Shown one piece after another: positions 1 to 6,251 of a stretch of 6,251 nt of DNA. The stretch's first letter is position 1; each line of letters begins with the position of its first letter. The notes below the pieces were generated by a model. It did not search any database. It worked only from the letters and a program-made list of their open reading frames with translations, and had not been told where the DNA came from. Both the position numbers and the translations under genes were made by a program. Origin of the DNA: Flavobacteriales bacterium (GTDB taxonomy: Bacteria > Bacteroidota > Bacteroidia > Flavobacteriales_E > Vicingaceae); NCBI GenBank assembly GCA_003487525.1, contig DNDT01000198.1, positions 1-6,251 on the forward strand. The letters are read 5' to 3'.

Positions 1-1406
1 GCTCATACCTGAGAAATTTCTCATCCTACGGATCAATGGCATCAACCTTTATTGGCCCTGCTTCTGCCTGGGATTCAATTCACTGGGATGTTCACAGCCC
101 GGATAATCCTGCAACGGACAGCGCTACCATTACCGTTGGCATCTTTAAAAGAGGGGAGAATACAAAGGAAGATGCACTTGTAATCGATAAAAGCGAATCG
201 GGCACTTCAATCAGCTCAGCAATAGACGCGGGAACGTACCCCTTCATGGAACTTGATGGATTTTTTTCGGACAAGGATTTTCAAACGGCAGCCCAGATCG
301 ATGAGTGGACTGTTTTATACGAAGGTGTGATGGATCTGGCGATCGATTCACGGGACAATTTCAGTTTTTACAAGGACACCGTTATGGAGGGTGACAACAT
401 TAAACTGACCTATAATTTAAAAAACATCAGTGAATACGATTCGGACAGCATTCTGGTCAGTTATTACCTTATTGACAGAAACCGAAATCGTCGGGACATT
501 AAGGCGGAGCGGTTAAAACCGCTTTTTGCCGATTCCGGTTTGGTGACCGGCGTGGAATTCAATACACGGGGATTTACCGGTGTAAACACCTTGGTTGTAA
601 ATGTGAATCCAGGAATGGATCAGCTGGAGCAACACCTGTTCAATAATGTCGGCCAGTTGTCCTTTGTGGTTCAAAGCGACAAGGTTAAACCCGTTCTCGA
701 CGTGACGTTTGACGGTGTGCACATCCTGGATGGGGACATTGTAAGCGCAAAACCCGAAATTGCCATGCAGCTGGCGGATGAAAATCCATATCTGATACTG
801 GATGACACCTCGGATTTCAAGGTGTATATCACCGATGTCAATGGAAATGAGCATCAGGTATTTTTTTACAGTCAACGAAAGTTGTATGAGATGGATTTTA
901 TTCCGGCAAAAAAAGGAAGCAATAAGGCGCAGGTCCTGTTCAGACCTCGGTTGATTGCCGATGGTGTGTATCAATTAAGGGTCAGCGCAACCGATCGATC
1001 CAAGAATGAATCGGGCGAAATCGATTACCGGATTTCATTTGAGGTGATCAATAGATCAACCATTACCAATCTCCTGAATTATCCAAATCCATTCTCCACT
1101 TCGACGAGATTCGTGTTTGTATTAACCGGATCCAGGGTGCCGGACAACCTTCAAATTCAAATCATGACGGTCAGTGGAAAGCTGATTAAAACAATTGACA
1201 GCCACGAGCTGGGACCGGTTCACATTGGAAGAAATATAAGTCAGTATGCCTGGGATGGGAAAGACGAGTACGGGGATAAACTGGCCAACGGGGTTTACCT
1301 CTACCGCGTGAGTACCAGAATAGACGGGTTTGACATTGAACATCGATCCACCTCGGCAGACCGTTATTTCAAAAAGGGTTTTGGTAAAATGGTCATTCTT
1401 CGATAA
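1..1406 (+). CDS. PorU2-like C25-family peptidase of the type IX secretion system, C-terminal part (5' end outside window)
   Basis: The reading frame is open to the left edge (first whole codon at 3), so the ATG at 36 is internal and the true start lies upstream. About 467 C-terminal residues are visible and the C25 catalytic domain is not among them. The visible order is a beta-rich region with DSIHWDVHSPD near nt 75-110; an NNVGQLSFVVQSDKVKPVLDVTFDG block followed by ILDGDIVSAKPEI at nt 640-765, typical of this family; an Ig-like region to about 1056; then a FlgD-like Ig domain with NYPNPFSTSTRF (1077-1112), AWDGKDEYGDKLANGVYLYRV (1249-1311) and the tail GFGKMVILR. This combination matches what I recall of large PorU2 or gingipain-related proteins. 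In this family PorU is the sortase that removes the CTD of secreted cargo; the role of PorU2 is less clear. It should act at or outside the outer membrane. The gene ends with tandem in-frame stops TAA TGA (1404-1409). A generic T9SS-secreted C25 protease is the main alternative. Confidence 0.8.
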   Translation, partial: SYLRNFSSYGSMASTFIGPASAWDSIHWDVHSPDNPATDSATITVGIFKRGENTKEDALVIDKSESGTSISSAIDAGTYPFMELDGFFSDKDFQTAAQIDEWTVLYEGVMDLAIDSRDNFSFYKDTVMEGDNIKLTYNLKNISEYDSDSILVSYYLIDRNRNRRDIKAERLKPLFADSGLVTGVEFNTRGFTGVNTLVVNVNPGMDQLEQHLFNNVGQLSFVVQSDKVKPVLDVTFDGVHILDGDIVSAKPEIAMQLADENPYLILDDTSDFKVYITDVNGNEHQVFFYSQRKLYEMDFIPAKKGSNKAQVLFRPRLIADGVYQLRVSATDRSKNESGEIDYRISFEVINRSTITNLLNYPNPFSTSTRFVFVLTGSRVPDNLQIQIMTVSGKLIKTIDSHELGPVHIGRNISQYAWDGKDEYGDKLANGVYLYRVSTRIDGFDIEHRSTSADRYFKKGFGKMVILR

Positions 1407-1442
1407 TGAGGTGTGTTAAACCGTTTCTTTGGATTGATTAGT

Positions 1443-1450
1443 TAGATTTG
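1443..1450 (+). promoter_or_regulatory. Bacteroidota-type -7 box (TAGATTTG) before lnt
   Basis: TAGATTTG matches the Bacteroidota -7 consensus TAnnTTTG exactly. It sits in the 50-nt gap after the PorU2-like gene and ends 6 nt before the ATG of lnt at 1457. No good -33 TTG/TTTG lies 17-23 nt upstream: TTTG at 1428-1431 is too close (11 nt), and the best in range is TTA at 1416-1418 (24 nt). If it is active, transcription would begin at or very near the lnt ATG, giving a nearly leaderless mRNA. The match could also be chance, with lnt read from the upstream gene. Confidence 0.4.
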
Positions 1451-1456
1451 CCCCCT

Positions 1457-3112
1457 ATGCACAAAGGCCTGAAATTTGCATTGTATATTGGACTGTGTTT
1501 GTTGTCCTCGTCCTTGTTTGCATTGTCCTGGCCCTATGTGGGCAACCAGACCTATTTGATCTTTTTCGCCTTTCTGCCTATTCTTTATGTTGAAAGGGTT
1601 CTTTCCGAGTCAACACCCCGGTTTTTATCGCTTAAGATTTTCGCCTATTCGTATTTGACATTTTTCGTATTCAACTACTGGACCACATGGTGGATTGAAC
1701 TGGCCTCGCCGGGTGGCATGTGGTTGGCCGTTGGATTCAACTCTCTTTTTATGGCGCTGGTCTTTCTGCTGTTTCACTGGACCAGAAAAGTCACGAACAA
1801 CAAGGTTGGGTATTGGGCTCTTGTCATATACTGGCTTGCTTTTGAATACCTGCACATCAACTGGGAGCTGTCCTGGATGTGGCTGACTTTCGGCAATGTA
1901 TTTGCCAATGACATTACATGGATTCAGTGGTATGAGCATACTGGAATATTGGGTGGAAGTCTGTGGATCTTGCTTTCAAATGCGCTGGCATTTACCATCA
2001 CGATTTCTCTGATAAAGGGCAGGGAACTGGGTATCAGAAAGTGGAACTGGACGCTTCTGTTGCTTGTATTGATTGTTCTTCCAATTGTACTTTCAAATTA
2101 CCGCTATCATCATTATGTTGAAAAAACGGATCCGGTCGAGGTAGTAGTTCTTCAGCCCAATATCGATCCTTACAGAGATAAGTTCAATGGAATGCCCGAA
2201 GAAGAACAAATTGACCGATTGATTCAATTGTCCGAAGAAAAAGTTGGACATAATACCGAGCTAATATTTGCACCCGAAACCGCCTTCCCGCTAAGTTACT
2301 GGGAACATAAACTGGAAGACATCTACGGAACGATTGAAACGCGCAAATTCCTGAAGAAAAATCCACAGGTAAAATTTGTGGTTGGTCTTTCCACCCTCGG
2401 TTTGTATGAATCGCAGCACACAAAGTCAAAGACAGCCAGGTCGTTAAATGATATGTCAGGCGCCTATTTCGATTATTTCAATTCGGTAATCCAGATAGAA
2501 GACAGTGAGCCCATAAAAATATACCGCAAATCCAAATTGGTTCTCGGCGTTGAAAGAATGCCGTTTACCGGTCAGATTAAATTGTTTGAGTCCCTTGCGA
2601 TTGAATTGGGTGGCGCCACCGGAAGCCTGGGAACCGAGAAATCTCCCCTGGTATTTGAGTCAAGCGCAACTGATGGTCGAAAATTATCGGTTGCACCGGC
2701 CATTTGCTATGAATCCATATACGGGGAATACATTACCGAATTCGTTCAGAAAGGGGCAAACCTCATTGGCATTGTCACCAATGACGGTTGGTGGGGCAAT
2801 ACACCGGGATATTGGCAGCACCTGTCGTACAGCAAGTTGCGCGCCATCGAAACAAGACGGTCAATTGCCAGAAGCGCGAACACGGGTATCAGTGCTTTTT
2901 TAAATCAGCGCGGTGATATTCTTGTTCAGAGCACATGGTGGACCGAAGATGCCTTGAAGGGAAGCATCAACCTAAATGATGAACTGACATTTTATGTCCG
3001 TCATGGAGATTACCCGGGAAGAATTGCCGCTTTTTTTGCGGTATTGTTGCTGGTTTACGCGTTGGTGAAAAGACTGAAACGGCCTTCTTCGGTCAAAGCC
3101 TCATTGCAATAG
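1457..3112 (+). CDS. lnt: Apolipoprotein N-acyltransferase
   Basis: Lnt transfers an acyl chain from a phospholipid to the N-terminal cysteine of apolipoproteins in the inner membrane, the last step of lipoprotein maturation. The protein is 551 aa from ATG 1457. Residues 1-215 hold several hydrophobic membrane segments (about 6-24, 31-46, 60-75, 88-107, 120-133, 163-185, 197-214). A carbon-nitrogen hydrolase (nitrilase-like) domain follows at about 225-515, and a last membrane helix lies near 523-542. The catalytic triad is complete: E274 in FAPETAFP, K358 in YRKSKLVLGVE and C417 in APAICYES. E366 matches the second conserved glutamate. NDGWWGNTPGYWQHL and RAIETRRSIARSANTGIS are also family hallmarks. 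An in-frame TTG at 1448 would add three residues, but it lies inside the -7 box, so ATG 1457 is preferred. There is no Shine-Dalgarno sequence. Length is slightly above the usual 500-540 aa. Confidence 0.96.
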   Translation: MHKGLKFALYIGLCLLSSSLFALSWPYVGNQTYLIFFAFLPILYVERVLSESTPRFLSLKIFAYSYLTFFVFNYWTTWWIELASPGGMWLAVGFNSLFMALVFLLFHWTRKVTNNKVGYWALVIYWLAFEYLHINWELSWMWLTFGNVFANDITWIQWYEHTGILGGSLWILLSNALAFTITISLIKGRELGIRKWNWTLLLLVLIVLPIVLSNYRYHHYVEKTDPVEVVVLQPNIDPYRDKFNGMPEEEQIDRLIQLSEEKVGHNTELIFAPETAFPLSYWEHKLEDIYGTIETRKFLKKNPQVKFVVGLSTLGLYESQHTKSKTARSLNDMSGAYFDYFNSVIQIEDSEPIKIYRKSKLVLGVERMPFTGQIKLFESLAIELGGATGSLGTEKSPLVFESSATDGRKLSVAPAICYESIYGEYITEFVQKGANLIGIVTNDGWWGNTPGYWQHLSYSKLRAIETRRSIARSANTGISAFLNQRGDILVQSTWWTEDALKGSINLNDELTFYVRHGDYPGRIAAFFAVLLLVYALVKRLKRPSSVKASLQ

Positions 3113-3135
3113 CTTGAAGCGGACTTGATTTCTCC

Positions 3136-3169
3136 TCTGTTTTCTGATAACTTCTAATTCCTATTTTTG
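3136..3169 (+). promoter_or_regulatory. Candidate Bacteroidota promoter for lpdA (-33 TCTG, -7 TATTTTTG)
   Basis: The 73-nt gap between lnt and lpdA contains TATTTTTG at 3162-3169, an exact fit to TAnnTTTG. TCTG at 3136-3139, one mismatch from TTTG, lies 22 nt upstream, inside the 17-23 nt spacing described for this phylum. The start of transcription would fall near 3175, leaving a leader of about 10 nt rich in A and T before the ATG at 3186. No Shine-Dalgarno sequence is present and no rho-independent terminator for lnt is visible in the gap. The region is T-rich, so a chance match is possible. Confidence 0.5.
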
Positions 3170-3185
3170 TTTACAATTTTTATTC

Positions 3186-4589
3186 ATGGAAAAATACGAT
3201 GTTGTAGTAATAGGCTCGGGACCAGGCGGTTATGTCTGCGCTATTCGATGTGCCCAACTGGGAATGAAAACAGCCCTCATTGAAAAATACCAAAGTCTGG
3301 GAGGAACTTGCCTTAACGTGGGTTGCATTCCTTCAAAGGCTCTGCTGGACAGTAGCGAGCATTACCACAATGCAAGCAAGCGGTTTGAAAAACACGGGAT
3401 TAAAACCGGCACACTCGAAATTGACTTTGCTCAGATGATCAAGCGAAAATCGGAAGTAGTTGAGCAAACGGTGGCCGGCATCGATTTCCTGATGAAAAAA
3501 AATAAAATAGACGTCCTCCGCGGTGTCGGTTCGTTTGTTTCGGCAAATGAGATAAACGTAACGCCTGAAAAAGGAAAGGCTTTTAAGATTGAAACCACAA
3601 ATACGGTCATTGCAACGGGATCCAAACCGAATTTTTTCCCGGGCATGGAACCCGACAAAAAAAGAATCATTACCAGCACCGAAGCTCTGAGTCTTTCCGA
3701 AATTCCGAAACAGCTCATTGTGATCGGTGGTGGGGTCATCGGACTTGAACTCGGTTCAGTTTATGCACGCCTCGGTTCACAGGTTTCGGTTGTCGAGTTT
3801 CTGGATAAGATTGTACCCACAATGGATGAAACACTTGGCAAGGAGTTGCAAAGGGTACTCAAAAAAGAGGGAATGAAGTTTTTCCTTGAACACAGGGTCG
3901 AGAAGGTAAGTGTGAAAGGAAAGGTGGTAACCCTGAAAGCGAAGGATAAAAATGGAAAAGCGGTTGAAATGACCGGAGATTACTGTTTGGTAGCTGTGGG
4001 ACGAAAGCCATACACCGAAGGTCTTGGCCTGGATAAGGTGGGAATCAAAACAGATAAGGCTGGAAGGATAGAAGTGGACGACAACCTTAAAACGTCTGTC
4101 CGGGGAATCTATGCGATTGGAGATGTTGTCCGCGGTGCCATGCTGGCGCATAAAGCAGAAGAAGAAGGGGTGTATGTGGCGGAATTCATGGCAGGTCAGA
4201 AACCGCACATTGACCACAATCTGATCCCCGGTGTGGTTTACACATGGCCGGAGGTGGCTTCTGTCGGTAAAACGGAAGAGCAATTAAAAGAGGGAAACGT
4301 CGCGTATAAAGTCGGAAGTTTTCCATTCAGGGCTAGTGGTAGAGCGCGTGCCAGCATGGATATTGATGGCTTGATCAAGGTCCTGGCCGATGAAAAGACA
4401 GATGAAATTCTCGGCGTGCACATGATCGGTCCGAGGGCGGCGGATATGATCGCCGAGGCGGTCGTTGCCATGGAATTCAAAGCTTCGGCCGAAGACATCG
4501 GAAGAATTACGCATGCACATCCCACCTTCACCGAGGCATTTAAGGAAGCGGCACTGGATGCAAGCGATAAAAGGGCATTACACACTTAA
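3186..4589 (+). CDS. lpdA: Dihydrolipoamide dehydrogenase (E3)
   Basis: This FAD enzyme reoxidises the dihydrolipoyl groups of 2-oxoacid dehydrogenase complexes and the glycine cleavage system, passing electrons to NAD+ in the cytoplasm. The protein is 467 aa, the normal family length. Visible parts in order: FAD-binding GSGPGG near residues 10-15; the redox disulfide C42/C47 in GGTCLNVGCIPSKALL; the NAD-binding motif GGGVIGLELG starting at residue 181; the second FAD motif IYAIGDV with D313; and the dimer-interface active site HAHPTFTE with H445 and E450. No key residue is missing. The ATG at 3186 puts the FAD motif at the usual distance from the N-terminus and follows a good promoter candidate. 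No E1 or E2 genes are nearby, so this is probably a shared, stand-alone E3. The next gene begins 5 nt downstream, suggesting co-transcription. Confidence 0.97.
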   Translation: MEKYDVVVIGSGPGGYVCAIRCAQLGMKTALIEKYQSLGGTCLNVGCIPSKALLDSSEHYHNASKRFEKHGIKTGTLEIDFAQMIKRKSEVVEQTVAGIDFLMKKNKIDVLRGVGSFVSANEINVTPEKGKAFKIETTNTVIATGSKPNFFPGMEPDKKRIITSTEALSLSEIPKQLIVIGGGVIGLELGSVYARLGSQVSVVEFLDKIVPTMDETLGKELQRVLKKEGMKFFLEHRVEKVSVKGKVVTLKAKDKNGKAVEMTGDYCLVAVGRKPYTEGLGLDKVGIKTDKAGRIEVDDNLKTSVRGIYAIGDVVRGAMLAHKAEEEGVYVAEFMAGQKPHIDHNLIPGVVYTWPEVASVGKTEEQLKEGNVAYKVGSFPFRASGRARASMDIDGLIKVLADEKTDEILGVHMIGPRAADMIAEAVVAMEFKASAEDIGRITHAHPTFTEAFKEAALDASDKRALHT

Positions 4590-4594
4590 CCGGA

Positions 4595-5239
4595 ATGACA
4601 TTGAACAATCGGCTTATAAAAAACATAGGTAAAAGTTCATTTCTGCTGACTTGTCTTATTTTCCTTAGTACAGCTGAACTGTATGGGCAGCAGATCGGTG
4701 TCTTCAATTCCGAACACAAACTCATCTATAAGTATAAGGTTGGAAGAAACTTGGATTTCCGGATTGACTACAACAAATTGTATCCCAATACTTCGGATTC
4801 AATTCTGGAATCACGGGTCTTTGGGGTCATTGATTCAATAAAGGGAAAAGAGATATACCTCATTGAAAATCAGGTTGTTCTGAACTTCACGAAGGACCAT
4901 GAGTATCTGGTTGAAGCACCTCTCGAATACACCAGTCTTGTCATAAGCACCGAGGATCTGATGTCGGTGAGTTTCAATCCGGTCATGAATTCTGTCGGTA
5001 CGGCATTTATTGCCATCGGCGTGGCTGCACTTTTGGTCTCGCCGGTACTCGGTTATGTTCCGGGTGAATCCTATGCAACGGAACGTTTCGCCATTGCCGC
5101 CGGGATGGGACTTGGTTCTGTCGCCGTCGGACTGGGATTGCAATTGGGATTTTCACAGAAACCGGTTAAACTCAAGGCCTTTAACGGACCGGATTACTTT
5201 AAGAAATATCAACCAGGAAGTGTCTCCCTCCTTGAATAG
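4595..5239 (+). CDS. Exported protein of unknown function with a glycine-rich hydrophobic hairpin
   Basis: I do not recognise a named family. The protein is 214 aa. Residues 1-13 are basic, 14-27 are hydrophobic (SSFLLTCLIFLSTA), and cleavage probably falls after A27 or at G31, just before QQ. Gln at +1 is favoured in Bacteroidota signal peptidase I substrates. Residues 34-125 look beta-rich and polar (KYKVGRNLDFRID, VFGVIDSIKGKEIYLIENQVV, EAPLEYTSLVISTEDL). They resemble small Bacteroidota exported proteins whose sequence alternates short strands around a 'basic-VG-...-G.I..I' pattern. Two hydrophobic Gly/Ala-rich segments follow, 133-155 and 164-186, joined by PGESYATER, and could form a membrane hairpin. 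The C-terminus is polar (KAFNGPDYFKKYQPG). It starts 5 nt after lpdA and its stop overlaps the probable start of pabB, so it is likely in an operon with both. There is no Shine-Dalgarno sequence. The coding call is firm; the function is unknown. Confidence 0.85.
   Translation: MTLNNRLIKNIGKSSFLLTCLIFLSTAELYGQQIGVFNSEHKLIYKYKVGRNLDFRIDYNKLYPNTSDSILESRVFGVIDSIKGKEIYLIENQVVLNFTKDHEYLVEAPLEYTSLVISTEDLMSVSFNPVMNSVGTAFIAIGVAALLVSPVLGYVPGESYATERFAIAAGMGLGSVAVGLGLQLGFSQKPVKLKAFNGPDYFKKYQPGSVSLLE
5215..5220 (+). promoter_or_regulatory. Possible ribosome binding site (AGGAAG) for pabB
   Basis: AGGAAG resembles a Shine-Dalgarno core. It lies 11 nt before the TTG at 5232, a longer gap than ideal, and inside the end of the upstream gene. 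It directly abuts the alternative in-frame GTG at 5220, which would be too close to use it. It therefore favours TTG over GTG, but only weakly, because Bacteroidota often start translation without such a site. Confidence 0.3.
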
Positions 5240-6251
5240 AGATTTTAATGCGTTAAAATCATTTCCCTCATTCGAAATTGCGAATGACGCGATTTTCAAA
5301 AGACAGGTATTGGTTTTTTCCAAGAATTACAACCGGGTCTGCATTCTTGACAACAATTATCCCACAGCGCACAGCAGGCAGGAATACATTGCCGCAATCG
5401 GCAGTTCGGTCGAATTGACCGTCAATGAACCAAAAGGAGGGTTCGATGCGCTAAAGGATTTTAGCGACAAACACAGGAACCATTGGAAATTTGGTTTCCT
5501 CTCCTACGATTTGAAAAATGACATCGAAGAATTAACATCCGAAAATCCTGATTATATGAATTTTCCTTCACTGCACTTTTTTGTGCCCGAACTGATTCTT
5601 TATTTGAATAAAGGAAGGGTGTACATTAAATCGGAGGAAAAGTCGGCAACAGAAATTTTTCATCGCATCTCTCATGAGTCCCTTGACTGGTTCAACGAAA
5701 CCTCGGTGATTAAAGCGAATACCAATCTGGCAGCATCACCCGAAAAACAGGAGTACATCCATACCATAGGGGAGTTAAAGCGTGAAATTAAGCAGGGCAA
5801 TATCTATGAGATCAACTACTGCCGTGAACTGTGCGGCAACTACCCGATAGATCCCTACCGCAGTTTTGCTGCGATGAATGACCTTTCCAGGGCTCCTTTC
5901 TCGAGTTTTTATAACTTAACCGACAAGTTCCTTCTATGTTCCAGCCCGGAGCGTTTTTTACGAAAATCGGGCGATGAAATTGTGTCGCAGCCGATTAAAG
6001 GTACCCGTCGAAGATCCGACGACAAGGCAGAAGATGAATTATTGAAAAGACAGTTGGCGGAGGACATCAAGGAGCGCGCTGAAAACGTGATGATCGTCGA
6101 TCTGGTCCGAAACGATCTTTCTCACACGGCCGAAAGAGGAAGTGTTGAAGTGGTTGAACTATTCGGAATACACAGCTTTCCTCATGTGCATCAGATGATA
6201 AGCACCGTCAGGAGCAGGTTGAAAAAAAAGGTTCATTTTGTGGATGCCCTT
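5232..6251 (+). CDS. pabB: Aminodeoxychorismate synthase component I (3' end outside window)
   Basis: PabB converts chorismate with ammonia from a PabA-type glutaminase to 4-amino-4-deoxychorismate for folate synthesis in the cytoplasm. 340 residues are visible; the family is usually about 420-470 aa, and the FPxGSMTGAPK segment lies beyond the edge. Numbered from TTG 5232: an N-terminal domain with FGFLSYDLKN (87-96); the chorismate-binding domain from about 175 with GNIYEINY (189-196); SPERF (238-242); PIKGT (254-258); and KERAENVMIVDLVRNDL ending at 296. Lys256 in PIKGT marks PabB; anthranilate synthase TrpE normally has PIAGT. The frame is open without stops to 6251. There is no in-frame ATG near the expected N-terminus. 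TTG 5232 (overlapping the upstream stop by 8 nt) or GTG 5220 both place the FEIANDAIFKRQ segment at a plausible distance. Translational coupling to the upstream gene is likely. Confidence 0.9.
   Translation, partial: MNRDFNALKSFPSFEIANDAIFKRQVLVFSKNYNRVCILDNNYPTAHSRQEYIAAIGSSVELTVNEPKGGFDALKDFSDKHRNHWKFGFLSYDLKNDIEELTSENPDYMNFPSLHFFVPELILYLNKGRVYIKSEEKSATEIFHRISHESLDWFNETSVIKANTNLAASPEKQEYIHTIGELKREIKQGNIYEINYCRELCGNYPIDPYRSFAAMNDLSRAPFSSFYNLTDKFLLCSSPERFLRKSGDEIVSQPIKGTRRRSDDKAEDELLKRQLAEDIKERAENVMIVDLVRNDLSHTAERGSVEVVELFGIHSFPHVHQMISTVRSRLKKKVHFVDAL
5241..5260. repeat. Perfect inverted repeat, 8-bp arms, 4-nt loop
   Basis: GATTTTAA (5241-5248) and TTAAAATC (5253-5260) are exact reverse complements separated by TGCG. 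The element begins 1 nt after the stop codon of the unknown exported protein and lies in the first codons of pabB. The stem has only one G:C pair, so as RNA it would be weak. As DNA it is a 20-bp symmetric site of the kind a dimeric regulator could bind. No T-run follows, so it is not a classical terminator. Confidence 0.6.
5268..5287. repeat. Perfect inverted repeat, 7-bp arms, 6-nt loop
   Basis: TCATTCG (5268-5274) and CGAATGA (5281-5287) are exact reverse complements around the loop AAATTG. It lies 7 nt after the inverted repeat at 5241-5260, also in early pabB codons (about 13-19). The stem has three G:C pairs. No T-run follows. It may be a small RNA hairpin near the start of translation or a chance palindrome. 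Confidence 0.5.

Noticed and set aside
513..974. 153-aa open frame on the minus strand
   Set aside because: It lies fully inside the PorU2-like gene, whose protein matches a known family; the antisense translation shows no domain or signal.
1448..1456. TTG start for lnt, three codons upstream
   Set aside because: An ATG follows at 1457 and the TTG is part of a -7 promoter box; nothing favours the longer form.
2550..2903. 117-aa + strand frame overlapping lnt
   Set aside because: It covers the Lnt catalytic Cys region in another frame; the Lnt frame carries all conserved motifs.
3027..3041. CCGC-T7-GCGG hairpin near the end of lnt
   Set aside because: The stem is only 4 bp, it lies inside codons of the final membrane helix, and no T-run follows.
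3495..3502. A8 run in lpdA, a similar A8 at 6221-6228 in pabB, and T7 runs at 261-267 and 861-867, as possible slippage or phase-variation sites
   Set aside because: All are in frame in intact conserved genes and encode normal Lys or Phe codons; no sign of frameshifting.
3777..4283. 168-aa open frame on the minus strand
   Set aside because: It is antisense to the conserved NAD-binding and central regions of lpdA, with no recognisable motif.
4643..4654. LLTC as a lipoprotein signal in the unknown exported protein
   Set aside because: Thr at -1 is not accepted well in a lipobox, and the hydrophobic stretch continues past the Cys; a signal peptidase I site further on fits better.
1..6251. Search for tRNA, rRNA, riboswitch, CRISPR, insertion sequence or defence system
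   Set aside because: No spaced repeats, transposase, terminal inverted repeats, cloverleaf or defence domain is visible. The window is almost fully filled by five conserved-looking genes.

Overview
The window looks like an ordinary stretch of chromosome from a member of the Bacteroidota. It has five protein genes, all on the + strand and tightly packed. Base composition is moderate, mid-40s % GC by eye. Three things support the assignment. The first gene is the C-terminal end of a PorU2-like C25 peptidase of the type IX secretion system, which is restricted to Bacteroidota. Two short intergenic gaps carry the Bacteroidota-style -7 motif TAnnTTTG. Most starts lack a Shine-Dalgarno sequence, as is common in this phylum. 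The order or family cannot be decided from this sequence.

Layout: (1) 1-1406, 3' part of a PorU2-like gene that is open at the left edge, ending in tandem in-frame stops TAA TGA. (2) 1407-1456, a 50-nt gap with a TAGATTTG box just before the next start. (3) 1457-3112, lnt, apolipoprotein N-acyltransferase, with all three catalytic residues. (4) 3113-3185, a 73-nt gap with a TATTTTTG box. (5) 3186-4589, lpdA, dihydrolipoamide dehydrogenase, with all catalytic motifs. (6) 4595-5239, a 214-aa exported protein of unknown function with a glycine-rich hydrophobic hairpin, 5 nt after lpdA. (7) 5232 to the right edge, pabB, aminodeoxychorismate synthase component I, which is cut off by the window. 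It probably starts at a TTG codon overlapping the end of the previous gene.

The genes probably fall into two or three transcription units: the PorU2-like gene, lnt (its own promoter or read-through), and lpdA-unknown-pabB. The first two serve the cell envelope (outer-membrane or secreted protein processing, and lipoprotein maturation). lpdA serves 2-oxoacid dehydrogenase and glycine cleavage complexes, and pabB serves folate synthesis. I see no shared pathway linking all five.

I found no mobile element, CRISPR array, RNA gene or clearly novel system. The most unusual items are two perfect inverted repeats in tandem at the very start of pabB (5241-5260 and 5268-5287), the overlapping TTG start of pabB, and the unknown exported protein between two metabolic genes.
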